A stretch of 19,045 nucleotides of DNA from an uncultured Verrucomicrobia subdivision 3 bacterium (GTDB taxonomy: Bacteria > Verrucomicrobiota > Verrucomicrobiae > Limisphaerales > UBA11358), in contig CAIXPZ010000266.1 of the NCBI GenBank assembly GCA_903921455.1, positions 1-19,045 of the forward strand, given 5' to 3'. The notes beneath the pieces are model-generated. The model saw only the letters and a list, made by a program, of their open reading frames with translations, ran no database searches and was not told the DNA's origin. The number at the start of each line of letters is the position of its first letter. Within the stretch, counting starts at the first letter, position 1. Shown one piece after another: positions 1 to 7,993 of the stretch. Position numbers and translations under genes: made by a program.

Positions 1-252
1 AAAATGAATTTCTATCTCTCCGCCGTGGATGACCAACTGCGCCATGCCGACGACCAGCCGTCCATCGGCCTGTTGCTATGCAAGGAGCGGGATCACCTGA
101 CCGTTGAGTATGCGCTGCGCGATTTAAAAAAGCCGATCGGGGTTGCCCAATGGCAGACCAAACTGGTCGAGTCACTGCCGAAGAATTTGAAAGGCAACCT
201 GCCGACGGTGGCAGAAATTGAAGCGGAACTGGACCTGGGCCGAGCGAAATAG
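1..252 (+). CDS. DUF1016 / YhcG-type PD-(D/E)XK nuclease domain protein, C-terminal fragment
   Basis: Only the last 83 or so codons are in the window; the frame is open through base 1, so the ATG at base 4 is probably an internal methionine. The text NFYLSAVDD, DDQPSIGLLLCK, EYALRDLKKPIGVA and ESLPKNLKGNLPTVAEIEAEL matches, from memory, the conserved C-terminus of DUF1016/YhcG proteins, which carry a PD-(D/E)XK nuclease fold and are usually about 340-370 residues long. Family members occur as orphan genes and near restriction or defence loci, and their cellular role is not settled. Nothing links it to the sugar genes downstream; an 83-bp gap separates it from the transporter. Family assignment is confident, function is not. 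Confidence 0.85.
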   Translation, partial: KMNFYLSAVDDQLRHADDQPSIGLLLCKERDHLTVEYALRDLKKPIGVAQWQTKLVESLPKNLKGNLPTVAEIEAELDLGRAK

Positions 253-335
253 GCTGGCGAAAAGATTTTCAATTGCCGTCAATGTAATCCAGCCCCAGAG
301 CGGAAGGGCACAGCAAAACTACGCATTTAATCAAC

Positions 336-1808
336 TTGAGGAAATCTGCAACAACCTCCCGTCTGCCGCTGTTGCTAGGCTACGCTCTTGGCGAATCGGC
401 CAATTCCCTAGTGACGAATGGACTGATCACTTTTGCGCTGTTGTGCTATACCAACGCGCTGGGTTTGTCGCCGGCGATGGCGGGTGCCGCCCTGGCGGTT
501 TCCGTTCTCATGGAAGCGCTCACCCAACCGTTGGTTGGCCATATCAGTGACCACACACGCAGCCGGTGGGGCCGGCGGCGTCCTTACATCATTGTGGGCG
601 GGTTGCTGATGGCCGTGAGCTTTTATTTTGCATGGGCGGTCCCGTCGCAATTCCGGAATCAACCCAACACGCTATTTGGCTATCTGATCGGTCTGCACAT
701 TGCGGTGCGACTAAGTCAGAATATTTTTTTTATACCCTATCTGGCGCTGGGCTATGAAGTGACGCGCGATGACCGGCAGCGCGCGTTGCTCCAAAGTCTC
801 CGGCAGGTATTCAATATGGCGGCCAATCTGGCCGGACCCGCGCTGGCGTGGATTTTTTTCTTCGGCAACCAAGGCAAGGAACGCGGGGTCAGCGTTTTGG
901 AAAATTATATCCGAATGGGCGGGGTGTTTGCAGTGGCCATGGTGATATTAATTCTGGCCATGGTGGCAACCACCTGGCAGCGGGGTAGCGAGGAACCAGC
1001 CGTGGCCTTTTCTGACGAGAGGACGTGGAGGCAAACCTTCCTGCGGGATATGCGCGCAGTTTTTTGGGGGCACGACTCGCGACAGGTCCTCATTTTTATT
1101 TTTATTTTCACCACAGCCATGGTGGTGATGAGTTCTTTGCAGCAATACTATTACGAGCATTGCCTGAATATTTCAGGCGGGCAAAAAACGGTGGCACAAG
1201 GCAGCACCATGGTGTTTTTTGCCATCGGCGCGATGATGGCACCCAAGTTGGTTGCCACGCTGGACAAGCGGCTTGCCCTGTGGGTCGGGGGATGGGTTTG
1301 CATTGCTTGCAATCTGTTGCTGGCGAGCCTGTTTTTGACCCACTTCGTGCCCGAAGGATTGTTGACGACACTGGTTTCGCTCCCCATCACCGTGCCGCTG
1401 GCGGTATTCGTGCCGTTGCATGCCGGCTTTTGGCTGGGCGCGGGAATCATGCTTCCGGTGGTTAACACCATGATGGCGGACGTGTCAGAAATTCACCACT
1501 TGGACACGGGCGTGAACCGTGATGGGGGCCACGCCGCCGCCTTCAATCTGGCGATGCAACTGGCGGTTTCGGCCGGAATTGCGATCGCCGGCCTGCTGGT
1601 GACTGCGGTTGGATTCAAGGCGGTTACCGCCGCGCAATCGCCGGAGACCCTTTGGCGTTTGGCGGCAGCCACATTTCTGGTCGCCCCGATGATGATATTT
1701 CTTTCTCTCCTGACGGTTAAGGAATACCACGTTACCAGAGAATTCCTTGCGACGAAACGATCTGCGTCACAAGCAGCGCTTGCAGCCGGGGCAAATATTG
1801 AAAGCTAA
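336..1808 (+). CDS. GPH-family (MelB-type) MFS sugar transporter
   Basis: A 490-residue polytopic membrane protein with about 12 hydrophobic segments. The loop at residues 72-84 (DHTRSRWGRRRPY) is the cytoplasmic loop 2-3 signature of the glycoside-pentoside-hexuronide:cation symporter family (MFS_2, MelB-like); D72 and the basic cluster are intact. Such proteins import mono- or disaccharides, glycosides or uronides with a cation; the substrate cannot be read from sequence. No ATG lies near the correct N-terminus. The frame is closed by a TAA at 285-287 and the best start is the TTG at 336, with only a distant SD-like GGAAGGG at 302-308, so the exact start is uncertain. It runs towards the AraC gene (43-bp gap) and probably imports sugars released by the enzymes downstream, though it is not in their operon. 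Confidence 0.88.
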   Translation: MRKSATTSRLPLLLGYALGESANSLVTNGLITFALLCYTNALGLSPAMAGAALAVSVLMEALTQPLVGHISDHTRSRWGRRRPYIIVGGLLMAVSFYFAWAVPSQFRNQPNTLFGYLIGLHIAVRLSQNIFFIPYLALGYEVTRDDRQRALLQSLRQVFNMAANLAGPALAWIFFFGNQGKERGVSVLENYIRMGGVFAVAMVILILAMVATTWQRGSEEPAVAFSDERTWRQTFLRDMRAVFWGHDSRQVLIFIFIFTTAMVVMSSLQQYYYEHCLNISGGQKTVAQGSTMVFFAIGAMMAPKLVATLDKRLALWVGGWVCIACNLLLASLFLTHFVPEGLLTTLVSLPITVPLAVFVPLHAGFWLGAGIMLPVVNTMMADVSEIHHLDTGVNRDGGHAAAFNLAMQLAVSAGIAIAGLLVTAVGFKAVTAAQSPETLWRLAAATFLVAPMMIFLSLLTVKEYHVTREFLATKRSASQAALAAGANIES

Positions 1809-1851
1809 ATTAGCCAATTTTTACGCCCCTACGGCAAACAACGACCGACCT

Positions 1852-2748
1852 TTAACCCGCGTCCTTTATTTCCGCCTTAAAGCGCGCACGATAGCGTGAG
1901 GGTGTCATCCCGAAATGCTTACGGAAGCAGCGGCTGAAGTAATTACCATCCAGCCATCCGGCCTTGGCACCAACTTCACCCACGGGAAAGTTGTCACGCC
2001 GCAGCAAAGAGGTAGCCAGTTCCAAGCGCCGACGAGTCAGGTAGGCCATGGGAGGCAATCCCACTGCCGCATGGAAAAGACGGGTGAAATAAGTAGGTTC
2101 AATATGGACGCGAGCGGCGAGGCTTTTCAGGGTCCACGGATCGGTGGGGGCATCATCAATCAATTTGATGGCCGAGACGACGGAGCGGTGTGACGGGGAC
2201 AGTTTTTTTCCCGAGTTAGCCGAGGCATTACGGGCCAGTAAACTGAGAATCTGCAACAACAGCCCAAGGTGGTCTCCGTAATGGCTGAGGTAATCCCCCT
2301 GTGACAGAGAGCAGAGCTCGTCCAGCAATTTACAGCAGCGCTTGAATTCCTGCGGCTTCAAGTGGAGTGAGACCATGCCGTGCTGTTTCGCGGACAGGGG
2401 AATGCCCCAGAGCAAGCGTCCGAGGTACGGGTCGTCGGCCAGCCAACTCAACTCCCGCCCAAGCAGGGCGGTGTCAAAACAACAATTATAAATTGAAAAG
2501 TCTTTTACTTCGGCATACCCATGCCAGGCCCCGGGCCGGAACAGAAAAACGTCGCCCGAGCCGGGGCGGGAATCGCCCAAAACACTATGATGCAAACAGG
2601 TTCCGGAGACGACGAAGGCAAGTTCCACGAATTCATGGTCATGGATACGGTAGTTGCCGTGGTTGGGGTTGAATTTGGCGGTGATGCGACGAACCGACTG
2701 GTGATAATCCGTCCAGTTGAGCTGATTGGGAATGGCCGAGTTTCGCAT
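1852..2748 (-). CDS. AraC-family transcriptional regulator with N-terminal cupin sensor
   Basis: A 298-residue protein. Residues about 30-100 form a cupin-like sugar-sensing domain (H36-D-H38-E, VSGT at 47-50, GDVFLFRPGAWH at 65-76), as in RhaS/AraC-type regulators. The C-terminus has the two helix-turn-helix units of the AraC/XylS DNA-binding domain: WTLKSLAARVHIEPTYFTRLF at about 205-225 and VGEVGAKAGWLDGNYFSRCF at 256-275, ending with the typical FRKHFGMTPSRYR. It is divergent from the eight-gene operon at 2986 and shares a 237-bp control region with it, so it is the obvious candidate regulator, most likely an activator responding to a sugar released from the target polysaccharide. The ATG at 2748 has no strong SD on the minus strand. 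Confidence 0.92.
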   Translation of the reverse strand: MRNSAIPNQLNWTDYHQSVRRITAKFNPNHGNYRIHDHEFVELAFVVSGTCLHHSVLGDSRPGSGDVFLFRPGAWHGYAEVKDFSIYNCCFDTALLGRELSWLADDPYLGRLLWGIPLSAKQHGMVSLHLKPQEFKRCCKLLDELCSLSQGDYLSHYGDHLGLLLQILSLLARNASANSGKKLSPSHRSVVSAIKLIDDAPTDPWTLKSLAARVHIEPTYFTRLFHAAVGLPPMAYLTRRRLELATSLLRRDNFPVGEVGAKAGWLDGNYFSRCFRKHFGMTPSRYRARFKAEIKDAG

Positions 2749-2985
2749 GGCGAAATCTAGGCCAACGACAACAAGGTTTCAAAGAGTATTTCAATTTTGT
2801 GCTAAAATATCTCAAAGTCGTCCTAACTCCTCAGGGTGAATTATGCTAAATTAAAAACATGACCCATACGAATTTAAGCCATCAGTGGCGTGCCGGGGTC
2901 TCACTATAAAAACAAAACGCTTTTAATAAATCATTTAAAATTTAATCCCAAGTTGTCCTAAAAAACCCTAAATCAGAAAAAAAGC
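2749..2985. promoter_or_regulatory. Divergent control region between the AraC gene and the operon
   Basis: An AT-rich 237-bp region between two divergent starts. It contains two pairs of near-identical direct repeats: TTGTGCTAAAAT (2798-2809) with TTATGCTAAATT (2841-2852), 43 bp apart, and AAGTCGTCCTAA (2815-2826) with AAGTTGTCCTAA (2950-2961), 135 bp apart. A symmetric AAAACGCTTTT lies at 2914-2924. AraC-family proteins typically bind direct repeats, so these are candidate operators, but binding is inferred. No convincing -35/-10 pair was found on either strand. The TGCTAAAAT-type strings could instead act as extended -10 elements. Confidence 0.5.
2798..2852 (+). promoter_or_regulatory. Direct-repeat pair TTRTGCTAAAWT, candidate AraC half-sites
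   Basis: Copies at 2798-2809 and 2841-2852 match at 10 of 12 positions (pattern TTRTGCTAAAWT). Start-to-start distance is 43 bp, about four helical turns, so both would lie on the same DNA face. This suits cooperative binding by an AraC dimer, but similar AT-rich strings can arise by chance or serve as extended -10 elements. Confidence 0.35.
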
Positions 2986-3714
2986 ATGAAAACTATCATT
3001 AACATTAAAACAGGTTTGTTGGCCGTCGCAACAATGGCTGCGTTCGCCCTGCTGCCGGAATCAGCCCGGGCTGACGTTTATTGGAACGGTAGTGTGAGCA
3101 GTAGTTGGTCAAACCCAGCAAACTGGACAGGCGGGTTGCCATCTGGCGGCGGTGCTGGCAACGCGGTCATCAATCCGGGGACGCCATTCGCCACCCCGGT
3201 GGTCAGCACTGCCGGCAATGCAACATTGGGACAATTGTATATTTCCATAGCAGCCGGGTTGAGTGTGGTAAGCGGTGGACAATTGAGCATCGGTAGCGAT
3301 TTGATCACCGGTAACTGGGGAAACAGCGGCGCTGTAAATGTGTCGGGCGGTTCGTTAAGCATAAATGGATTGCTGAACATGGGCGCAGGTGTTCACGGGG
3401 ACGGTGATCTTATCATTTCTGCTGGAACCGTGAACGCCGGGAGTCTTTCAATCAACACCACCGGCGGTGCAAGTATGGATCTTTCCGGTTCCGGCAGCTT
3501 TATAACGGCGGCCAGCCAATTGGGTAATGTCAATTATTGGATTGCCAACAATGCCATCACCGCAAATGGCGGTCTGGGCACAGTCCACGTGGATTCAATC
3601 AGTCAGCCCGGTAGCATTGTGCTGACGGTGGAAGCGATACCGGAGCCTTCGACCATGGTTTTGGCCATCGCTGGAGGCGCGGCAGTGCTTTTCCTGCGTC
3701 GTCGCCACCGCTAA
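2986..3714 (+). CDS. PEP-CTERM-sorted surface protein with one beta-strand module
   Basis: A 242-residue secreted protein. Residues 1-29 are a signal peptide ending ARA before D30. Residues 32-215 are glycine/serine/asparagine-rich beta-strand text beginning VYWNG, with recurring SGGxLS-type motifs (for example VSGGSLSINGLL), and ending NVNYWIANNAITANGG...PGSIVLT. The C-terminus is a classic PEP-CTERM sorting tag: PEP at 219-221, a hydrophobic helix to about 237 and a basic RRRHR tail. Such tags are processed by exosortase/archaeosortase-type transpeptidases, none of which is encoded here. The module recurs twice in the next gene, so the two products are paralogues in part. It is the first gene of the operon, 56 bp before the next ATG. 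The biochemical role is unknown; surface or matrix structure is likely. Confidence 0.85.
   Translation: MKTIINIKTGLLAVATMAAFALLPESARADVYWNGSVSSSWSNPANWTGGLPSGGGAGNAVINPGTPFATPVVSTAGNATLGQLYISIAAGLSVVSGGQLSIGSDLITGNWGNSGAVNVSGGSLSINGLLNMGAGVHGDGDLIISAGTVNAGSLSINTTGGASMDLSGSGSFITAASQLGNVNYWIANNAITANGGLGTVHVDSISQPGSIVLTVEAIPEPSTMVLAIAGGAAVLFLRRRHR
3079..3630 (+). repeat. Protein-level module, single copy (copy 1 of 3)
   Basis: Codes residues 32-215 of the PEP-CTERM protein. It starts at a YWNG...W...NW motif and ends at N-Y-W-I-A-N-N-x-I-T-A...D...PG-S-I-V-L-T. The same opening and closing motifs bound the two copies in the 991-residue protein. It is diverged at DNA level from those copies and is recognisable mainly from the conserved edges. 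Confidence 0.6.
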
Positions 3715-3770
3715 ATACAAGCGCAACTCGAATTGTCTCCCTGTCTAAGAATTTAAGAAATGAACAGAGT

Positions 3771-6746
3771 ATGAATCTAAAAACAAATAATATGATTGCG
3801 GGTGCCAATAATTGGTGGATGGCACTGTTGTTTACGATCATGATGCTGAGTCCTTTGACCAGCGAGGCCGCAATCCGATATTGGAACGGCAATGTCTCCC
3901 AGAATTGGGCGGACGGAAATAATTTCCAAGCCAACGTCAGCAATCTGCCCGGCGTGCCGCAGACTGGGGACGACATTTATCTGGAGACATGGGCAACCCA
4001 AAGCCCGCTGATTAACAATAGCGGGCATGCGGTTCTTCAGCAGGTATTTCAGAGCAAGGACATGACGATCGCCAGCGGCGGGGTTTTAAATTCCTCATAT
4101 TCATTTAAAATCGGCTGGAACGGCTCGGCGACGATTGATGTGACAGGAGGTTCATTGACCGCCGCCAATCATCTGGATGTGGGTGGCTACAGCGGCGGCA
4201 TAGCCAGCATGAATGTGATGAGCGGCTCTGTTTCCGTCGGCAATCTATTTCTGAACCTGAACGGGGCGGCCACCGGTGGTTCCTATCTGACGCTCAATGG
4301 CGGAACGGTCACGGTGCTCGGCACGCTTTCCATCAATACTGTTGGCACGCGTCCGGCGGTTATCAATTTGGCGGGCGGATCTTTGATCCTCACCAACGCC
4401 AACAACAATCTGAACAATGCGAACTATTGGATCGCAAATGGAAACATCACTGCTTACGGATGGGTCGGCTTCGTGACGGTGGACACTTCCAGCAACCCGG
4501 GAAACATAATTCTAACCGGCATACCTGCACCGGCGGTTTCGTCGTGGTATTGGAATGGCCATATTTCCCAAAACTGGAATGACGCAAATAACTTTCAATC
4601 CTCAGGCTACAATCTGCCAGGACTGCCAGAGACAGGTAATGATGTTTATCTCGAATCCTGGGCTACTCAAAGTCCGTTGATCAATAATGGCGGGCACGCG
4701 GTTCTTCAGCAAATCTATCAGAGCAAAGACATGACTGTTGCTGCCGGCGGCGTCTTGGATGCGTCGTATTCCATTAAGGTCGGTCAAAATGCTTCGGCAT
4801 CGCTCAATGTGACCGGCGGCTCAATTTCAGCCGCCAACCATCTGGATGTGGGTGGCTACAATGGCGGCACCGCTGCACTGAACGTTTCCGGCGGCGCGCT
4901 GACGGCAGGCGGGTTTTATCTCAATCTGAACAACGATGCCAATTCGTCTGCGGGTTCCTATGTCGCGCTCACCGGCGGAACCATCACCGACACCGGAGCA
5001 TTCTCAATCAGCGAATCGCATCCCACACTCTTTAACATTGCCGGTGGCAAGTTTGTGGTGCCGGTCAGCCAACAGGGGAATGTTAATTTCTGGATCGGGG
5101 ACGGCAGCATTGCAGCGCACGGCATCGGCGGCACGACGAACAGTTTTAATTTCGATACGACCAGTGTGCCGGGCAGCCTCGTCATTACGTCAAAATATCC
5201 CACGATGGCGAAGGAAACCTTCCCACAATGGAATCCGCAGACGATGACAAACCTGCCTACCGGGCTGGATCAAGCTATGCCGCTGGTTCCAGCGGGGCTA
5301 GGCGTGATGATTGATGCACAATCCGGCTATGGCACAGCTGTTGCCACCAATGGCGAAGTTTATTTTACCGAATATTCAGCCCAAAGCGTCCGGAAATACA
5401 ATCCGGTGACAGGCGGGATCACCACCGTAGTGACCAATCGTCCGGGGGTGTTTGGTGTGGCGGTTGACACCAATGGCAACTTGTTTTACGCGATCGATTC
5501 GGATTCCGGGAGTGGCTACGTTGTAAAACGCACTTCCGGCGGCTCAGAGCAAACCATCATCACGAACCTCACCCGTCCGCGCCAGTTGGCGACGGATGCG
5601 GGCGGGAATGTTTATGTCGTGCTGGAATCGGCCCGGCAGATTCTGAAGTGGGATAAGAATTCCAGTGCTGTCTCCACGATCATTGACCAGAACCAGTGTC
5701 CGGCTACACCGCAAGGCGTGGCGGTCGGGCCTGATGGAAAGATATACTTTAGCGCATACGGTCGCGGTGCCAGTGCCGGGACATTCCTGACGCAGGGCAC
5801 CGTTTGGTTGCGGGCCACGAACGGCACCATCAGCCTGCTGGCTGGCGGCTTTGCCCGCGCACGCGGCGTCGCCCTACACCCGGATGGCAGCCTGTATGTC
5901 ATCACAGAAGCGAACGTCTGGGACAACGGCAATTCCGGGGTGCTCGCCAAGATTGCGACCAATGGCACCGTCACGCAAGTGGTGAAGGGCATTGATTATG
6001 CGCAGTTTCCCAGCATCGGCACGAATGGCATTTTGTATGTCACTTCAGCCCGAGACAGCAAGTTACTGGCGTATGATCCCGCGCAAAATTTCAGTTCGCA
6101 GAGCATCAGCCAGCCCGGCGTGACGTTGATTGCGGACGGTGCCAACTGGCAGCCAGTATCCGGTGGCAATTACCCATTCAAATTACACCTGACCAACACT
6201 GCCAGCCCCGCGAATGTGCTGAATCTCACGGGTTATTTGCAGACCGCCCAGGGCGCGGTGCAGTCAAAGATGTGGTTCAATGTGCCGGTGACCAATTTCA
6301 CCATCAGCCTCGCCCAATTGACCAATTCCGCCGGCAATACAAATACCGGCATATTTGCTTTACCGTCCGCCAGCGTGGACTGGAACTATGGCCCGGCTAA
6401 CGTTCAGGTTGTTCCGCTTCGCACGCATCAGCTTTGCCGCTGGCCGATGACCAACCCTGGCGTTCCGGCCACGGAAACGCCTGCGGCCGGTTTTGCGGAA
6501 ACACCGGTTTCTTATCTGGTTTATGTTAGCGTGGTCAATCCGCCGATACTCAAGGTTCAACCCTGGACCGGAGGACAGATCAGGATTTCCTGGCCCGCAG
6601 TGTCTACGGGCTACAGCTTGCAGAGCTCCGTCGCAGTTTCTGGCGGCTATGCCAGCGCGGGGTTGACCTTGACGATTGAAGGAAGTGAGAATGCGGCCTA
6701 TGATTCAATTGGATCCGGCACGAAATTCTATCGGCTCATTAAATAA
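3771..6746 (+). CDS. Large secreted protein: two tandem beta-strand modules, NHL-like propeller, beta-sandwich C-terminus
   Basis: A 991-residue protein. Residues 1-34 form an atypically long signal peptide (hydrophobic 15-30, SEAA before IRYWNG). Two homologous modules follow at 37-249 and 260-473, offset by 223 residues, each opening with YWNG.(I/V)SQNW and closing N(Y/F)WI...G.I.A.G...PG.(I/L). Residues about 515-775 have blades of NHL/SMP-30-like type (GVAVDTNGNLFYA, QLATDAGGNVYVV, GVAVGPDGKIYFSAYG, GVALHPDGSLYV), suggesting a beta-propeller. Residues 780-920 are beta-rich, and 925-991 resemble the short C-terminal domain (ISWPAVSTGYSLQSS...FYRL) common in verrucomicrobial secreted proteins. 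Unlike its upstream paralogue it lacks a PEP-CTERM tag. No catalytic motif was recognised; glycan binding or a surface scaffold is inference. It lies 35 bp before the pseudopilin gene. SD is weak. Confidence 0.82.
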   Translation: MNLKTNNMIAGANNWWMALLFTIMMLSPLTSEAAIRYWNGNVSQNWADGNNFQANVSNLPGVPQTGDDIYLETWATQSPLINNSGHAVLQQVFQSKDMTIASGGVLNSSYSFKIGWNGSATIDVTGGSLTAANHLDVGGYSGGIASMNVMSGSVSVGNLFLNLNGAATGGSYLTLNGGTVTVLGTLSINTVGTRPAVINLAGGSLILTNANNNLNNANYWIANGNITAYGWVGFVTVDTSSNPGNIILTGIPAPAVSSWYWNGHISQNWNDANNFQSSGYNLPGLPETGNDVYLESWATQSPLINNGGHAVLQQIYQSKDMTVAAGGVLDASYSIKVGQNASASLNVTGGSISAANHLDVGGYNGGTAALNVSGGALTAGGFYLNLNNDANSSAGSYVALTGGTITDTGAFSISESHPTLFNIAGGKFVVPVSQQGNVNFWIGDGSIAAHGIGGTTNSFNFDTTSVPGSLVITSKYPTMAKETFPQWNPQTMTNLPTGLDQAMPLVPAGLGVMIDAQSGYGTAVATNGEVYFTEYSAQSVRKYNPVTGGITTVVTNRPGVFGVAVDTNGNLFYAIDSDSGSGYVVKRTSGGSEQTIITNLTRPRQLATDAGGNVYVVLESARQILKWDKNSSAVSTIIDQNQCPATPQGVAVGPDGKIYFSAYGRGASAGTFLTQGTVWLRATNGTISLLAGGFARARGVALHPDGSLYVITEANVWDNGNSGVLAKIATNGTVTQVVKGIDYAQFPSIGTNGILYVTSARDSKLLAYDPAQNFSSQSISQPGVTLIADGANWQPVSGGNYPFKLHLTNTASPANVLNLTGYLQTAQGAVQSKMWFNVPVTNFTISLAQLTNSAGNTNTGIFALPSASVDWNYGPANVQVVPLRTHQLCRWPMTNPGVPATETPAAGFAETPVSYLVYVSVVNPPILKVQPWTGGQIRISWPAVSTGYSLQSSVAVSGGYASAGLTLTIEGSENAAYDSIGSGTKFYRLIK
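3879..4517 (+). repeat. Tandem protein module A (copy 2 of 3)
   Basis: Codes residues 37-249 of the 991-residue protein. It is readily alignable with module B at DNA level. For example, a 22-base run at 4170-4191 recurs exactly at 4839-4860, at the constant offset of 669 bp (223 codons). This points to an in-frame tandem duplication young enough to retain DNA identity. Confidence 0.85.
4548..5189 (+). repeat. Tandem protein module B (copy 3 of 3)
   Basis: Codes residues 260-473. It shares ATQSPLINN.GHAVLQQ, QSKDMT(I/V) and AANHLDVGGY with module A at matching positions. A short linker, IPAPAVSSW, joins the two modules. Differences are scattered and keep the frame, as expected of a duplicated domain under selection. 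Confidence 0.85.
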
Positions 6747-6781
6747 CTGCCCCCGATTCATTTTGATTTAGAGATGCACCG

Positions 6782-7657
6782 ATGAAATGTGAACCCCCAT
6801 CCGCGAAAACCGGGACAAATCTTTCCCGACGCACACGGCGAACGGCGTTCACGCTCATTGAATTATTGGTGGTCATCGCCATCATTGCGATACTCGCCGC
6901 AATGCTGCTGCCGGCTTTGAGCAAGGCCAAGGAAAAGGCCAAGACCATCAACTGCGTCAGCAACATGAAGCAAATATCACTGGCCAGCACAATGTATCGG
7001 GACGACAACCAGGGCAACCTCCAGCCGCTATATTTTCAGGGCGGCAGCCCCTTCATGCCGGCAACTTTTAAATACGACACTAATACGTATGCCGTCCTGG
7101 ATTCCCAGGATTTCTGGTGGCAGGACCAATTGCGGGTGGCGGGGTATTGTAATTCGCGAGCAATCTTCAGTTGCCCGACGATGGTTCAGAATGTCGGCGG
7201 AGGGGTGGATGTCAACTACGCCCTCGGCATCGGTATGAACTGGCAGGAGGCCGCCGTCATCGCCACGACCGGCAATGCCAACATTACTTGGTTGAAAGAA
7301 AACAAAGTCGTCCGGCCCAGTTCGTTCATCATCTACGCGGATTCGGGCAATATCACAGCTTCAACTCGAAACGATGTGAACGCGGACAACTGGGTGCCAG
7401 ACTTTGCGTTTGATAACGCCAGCATGCAGAGTCTGGGTTATGGCCCCACCTATTTCCGCACCCCCAGCGACACCGGCACTTATCTGGTTGGGGTCCGGTC
7501 GCAGCCGCGTCACGGCCGGCGGTGCAATTTTGGATTTTTTGACGGCCATGCGGAGACCCTGAAGAACAGCATGGCCGGCTATCAATTCTACAATCGCGGG
7601 GTTTACAACATCGGTGCCCAGCAGCCGGAAGAAGCTTGGTGGGCCAGAAACCATTGA
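6782..7657 (+). CDS. Pseudopilin-like protein with prepilin N-terminus and H-X9-DG motif
   Basis: A 291-residue protein with a type IV prepilin/type II secretion pseudopilin leader. The basic leader RRTRRTA ends at residue 22, followed by [20 protein letters not shown] with the key glutamate at E27, the +5 position of the mature protein. Prepilin peptidase would cut before F23. The remainder is the large-format PVC-type version (KAKEKAK...[12 protein letters not shown]), with an H-X9-DG motif near the C-terminus (H244, D254-G255 in a FFDGHAE context). These proteins are highly multiplied in Verrucomicrobiota and Planctomycetota; most have no demonstrated function. No assembly ATPase or secretin is encoded nearby. 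It sits 35 bp after the large secreted protein and 44 bp before the lipoprotein, so co-expression is likely. Confidence 0.9.
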   Translation: MKCEPPSAKTGTNLSRRTRRTAFTLIELLVVIAIIAILAAMLLPALSKAKEKAKTINCVSNMKQISLASTMYRDDNQGNLQPLYFQGGSPFMPATFKYDTNTYAVLDSQDFWWQDQLRVAGYCNSRAIFSCPTMVQNVGGGVDVNYALGIGMNWQEAAVIATTGNANITWLKENKVVRPSSFIIYADSGNITASTRNDVNADNWVPDFAFDNASMQSLGYGPTYFRTPSDTGTYLVGVRSQPRHGRRCNFGFFDGHAETLKNSMAGYQFYNRGVYNIGAQQPEEAWWARNH

Positions 7658-7701
7658 GCCGTCTCCGGGTTTCGTCGTGACACAATATTGGAATACTCAC
7701 C

Positions 7702-7971
7702 ATGATTAAGAACTGCTTGTTTGTTTTGTTGCTGACTGTGGCCATAAGCGGTTGTGGGAAGAAAACGGCGGCGAAATCCGGCGAAGCAACACTAGAAGAG
7801 TTGAACCAGGTTTTATCCGTGATGTCGATGGGAGCCAGTCATGCACCCACTAATGTCAATCAACTGACGAACTTCCCAACCCTTCGCGGCAAAACCTTGC
7901 CCCAGCCTCCGCCAGGAAAAAAACTCGTCATTGACCCGTCCACAAGAACGGTTGTTTTTCTTTCTGAATAA
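7702..7971 (+). CDS. Small lipoprotein accompanying the pseudopilin
   Basis: An 89-residue protein with a lipoprotein signal peptide: basic start, hydrophobic LFVLLLTVAI, lipobox ISGC with lipidation expected at C18. The mature part is short and ends QPPPGKKLVIDPSTRTVVF. I recall small proteins with a PPPGKK..ID C-terminus next to PVC pseudopilin genes, but cannot verify that here. The pattern suggests a partner of the upstream protein, perhaps periplasmic or outer-membrane anchored. The gap to the next gene's start is 22 bp. Existence as a gene is well supported by codon pattern, signal and spacing; function is unknown. Confidence 0.8.
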   Translation: MIKNCLFVLLLTVAISGCGKKTAAKSGEATLEELNQVLSVMSMGASHAPTNVNQLTNFPTLRGKTLPQPPPGKKLVIDPSTRTVVFLSE

Positions 7972-7993
7972 AAGCATTTATTTTTACATATTT

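Noticed and set aside
218..550. 110-codon plus-strand frame overlapping the end of the DUF1016 gene and the start of the transporter
   Set aside because: It is out of frame with two well-supported genes and has no recognisable motif; the transporter frame carries the GPH signature.
1800..1825. GCTAAATTAGC followed by a T-run as a terminator between convergent genes
   Set aside because: The dyad leaves too short a loop for a stable stem (only 3-4 pairs feasible) and has little GC, so it is not a convincing intrinsic terminator.
2905..2910. TATAAA as a -10 box for the operon
   Set aside because: No acceptable -35 hexamer at 16-18 bp upstream; in AT-rich DNA such a match is expected by chance.
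4936..5247. 103-codon plus-strand frame inside the 991-residue gene
   Set aside because: An alternate-frame artefact of GC-rich codon bias; no motif, and the main frame continues across it with a conserved module.
7931..7993. Upstream in-frame start for the TIM-barrel protein
   Set aside because: It would overlap the lipoprotein gene and place a non-signal stretch before the clear signal peptide that begins at 7994.
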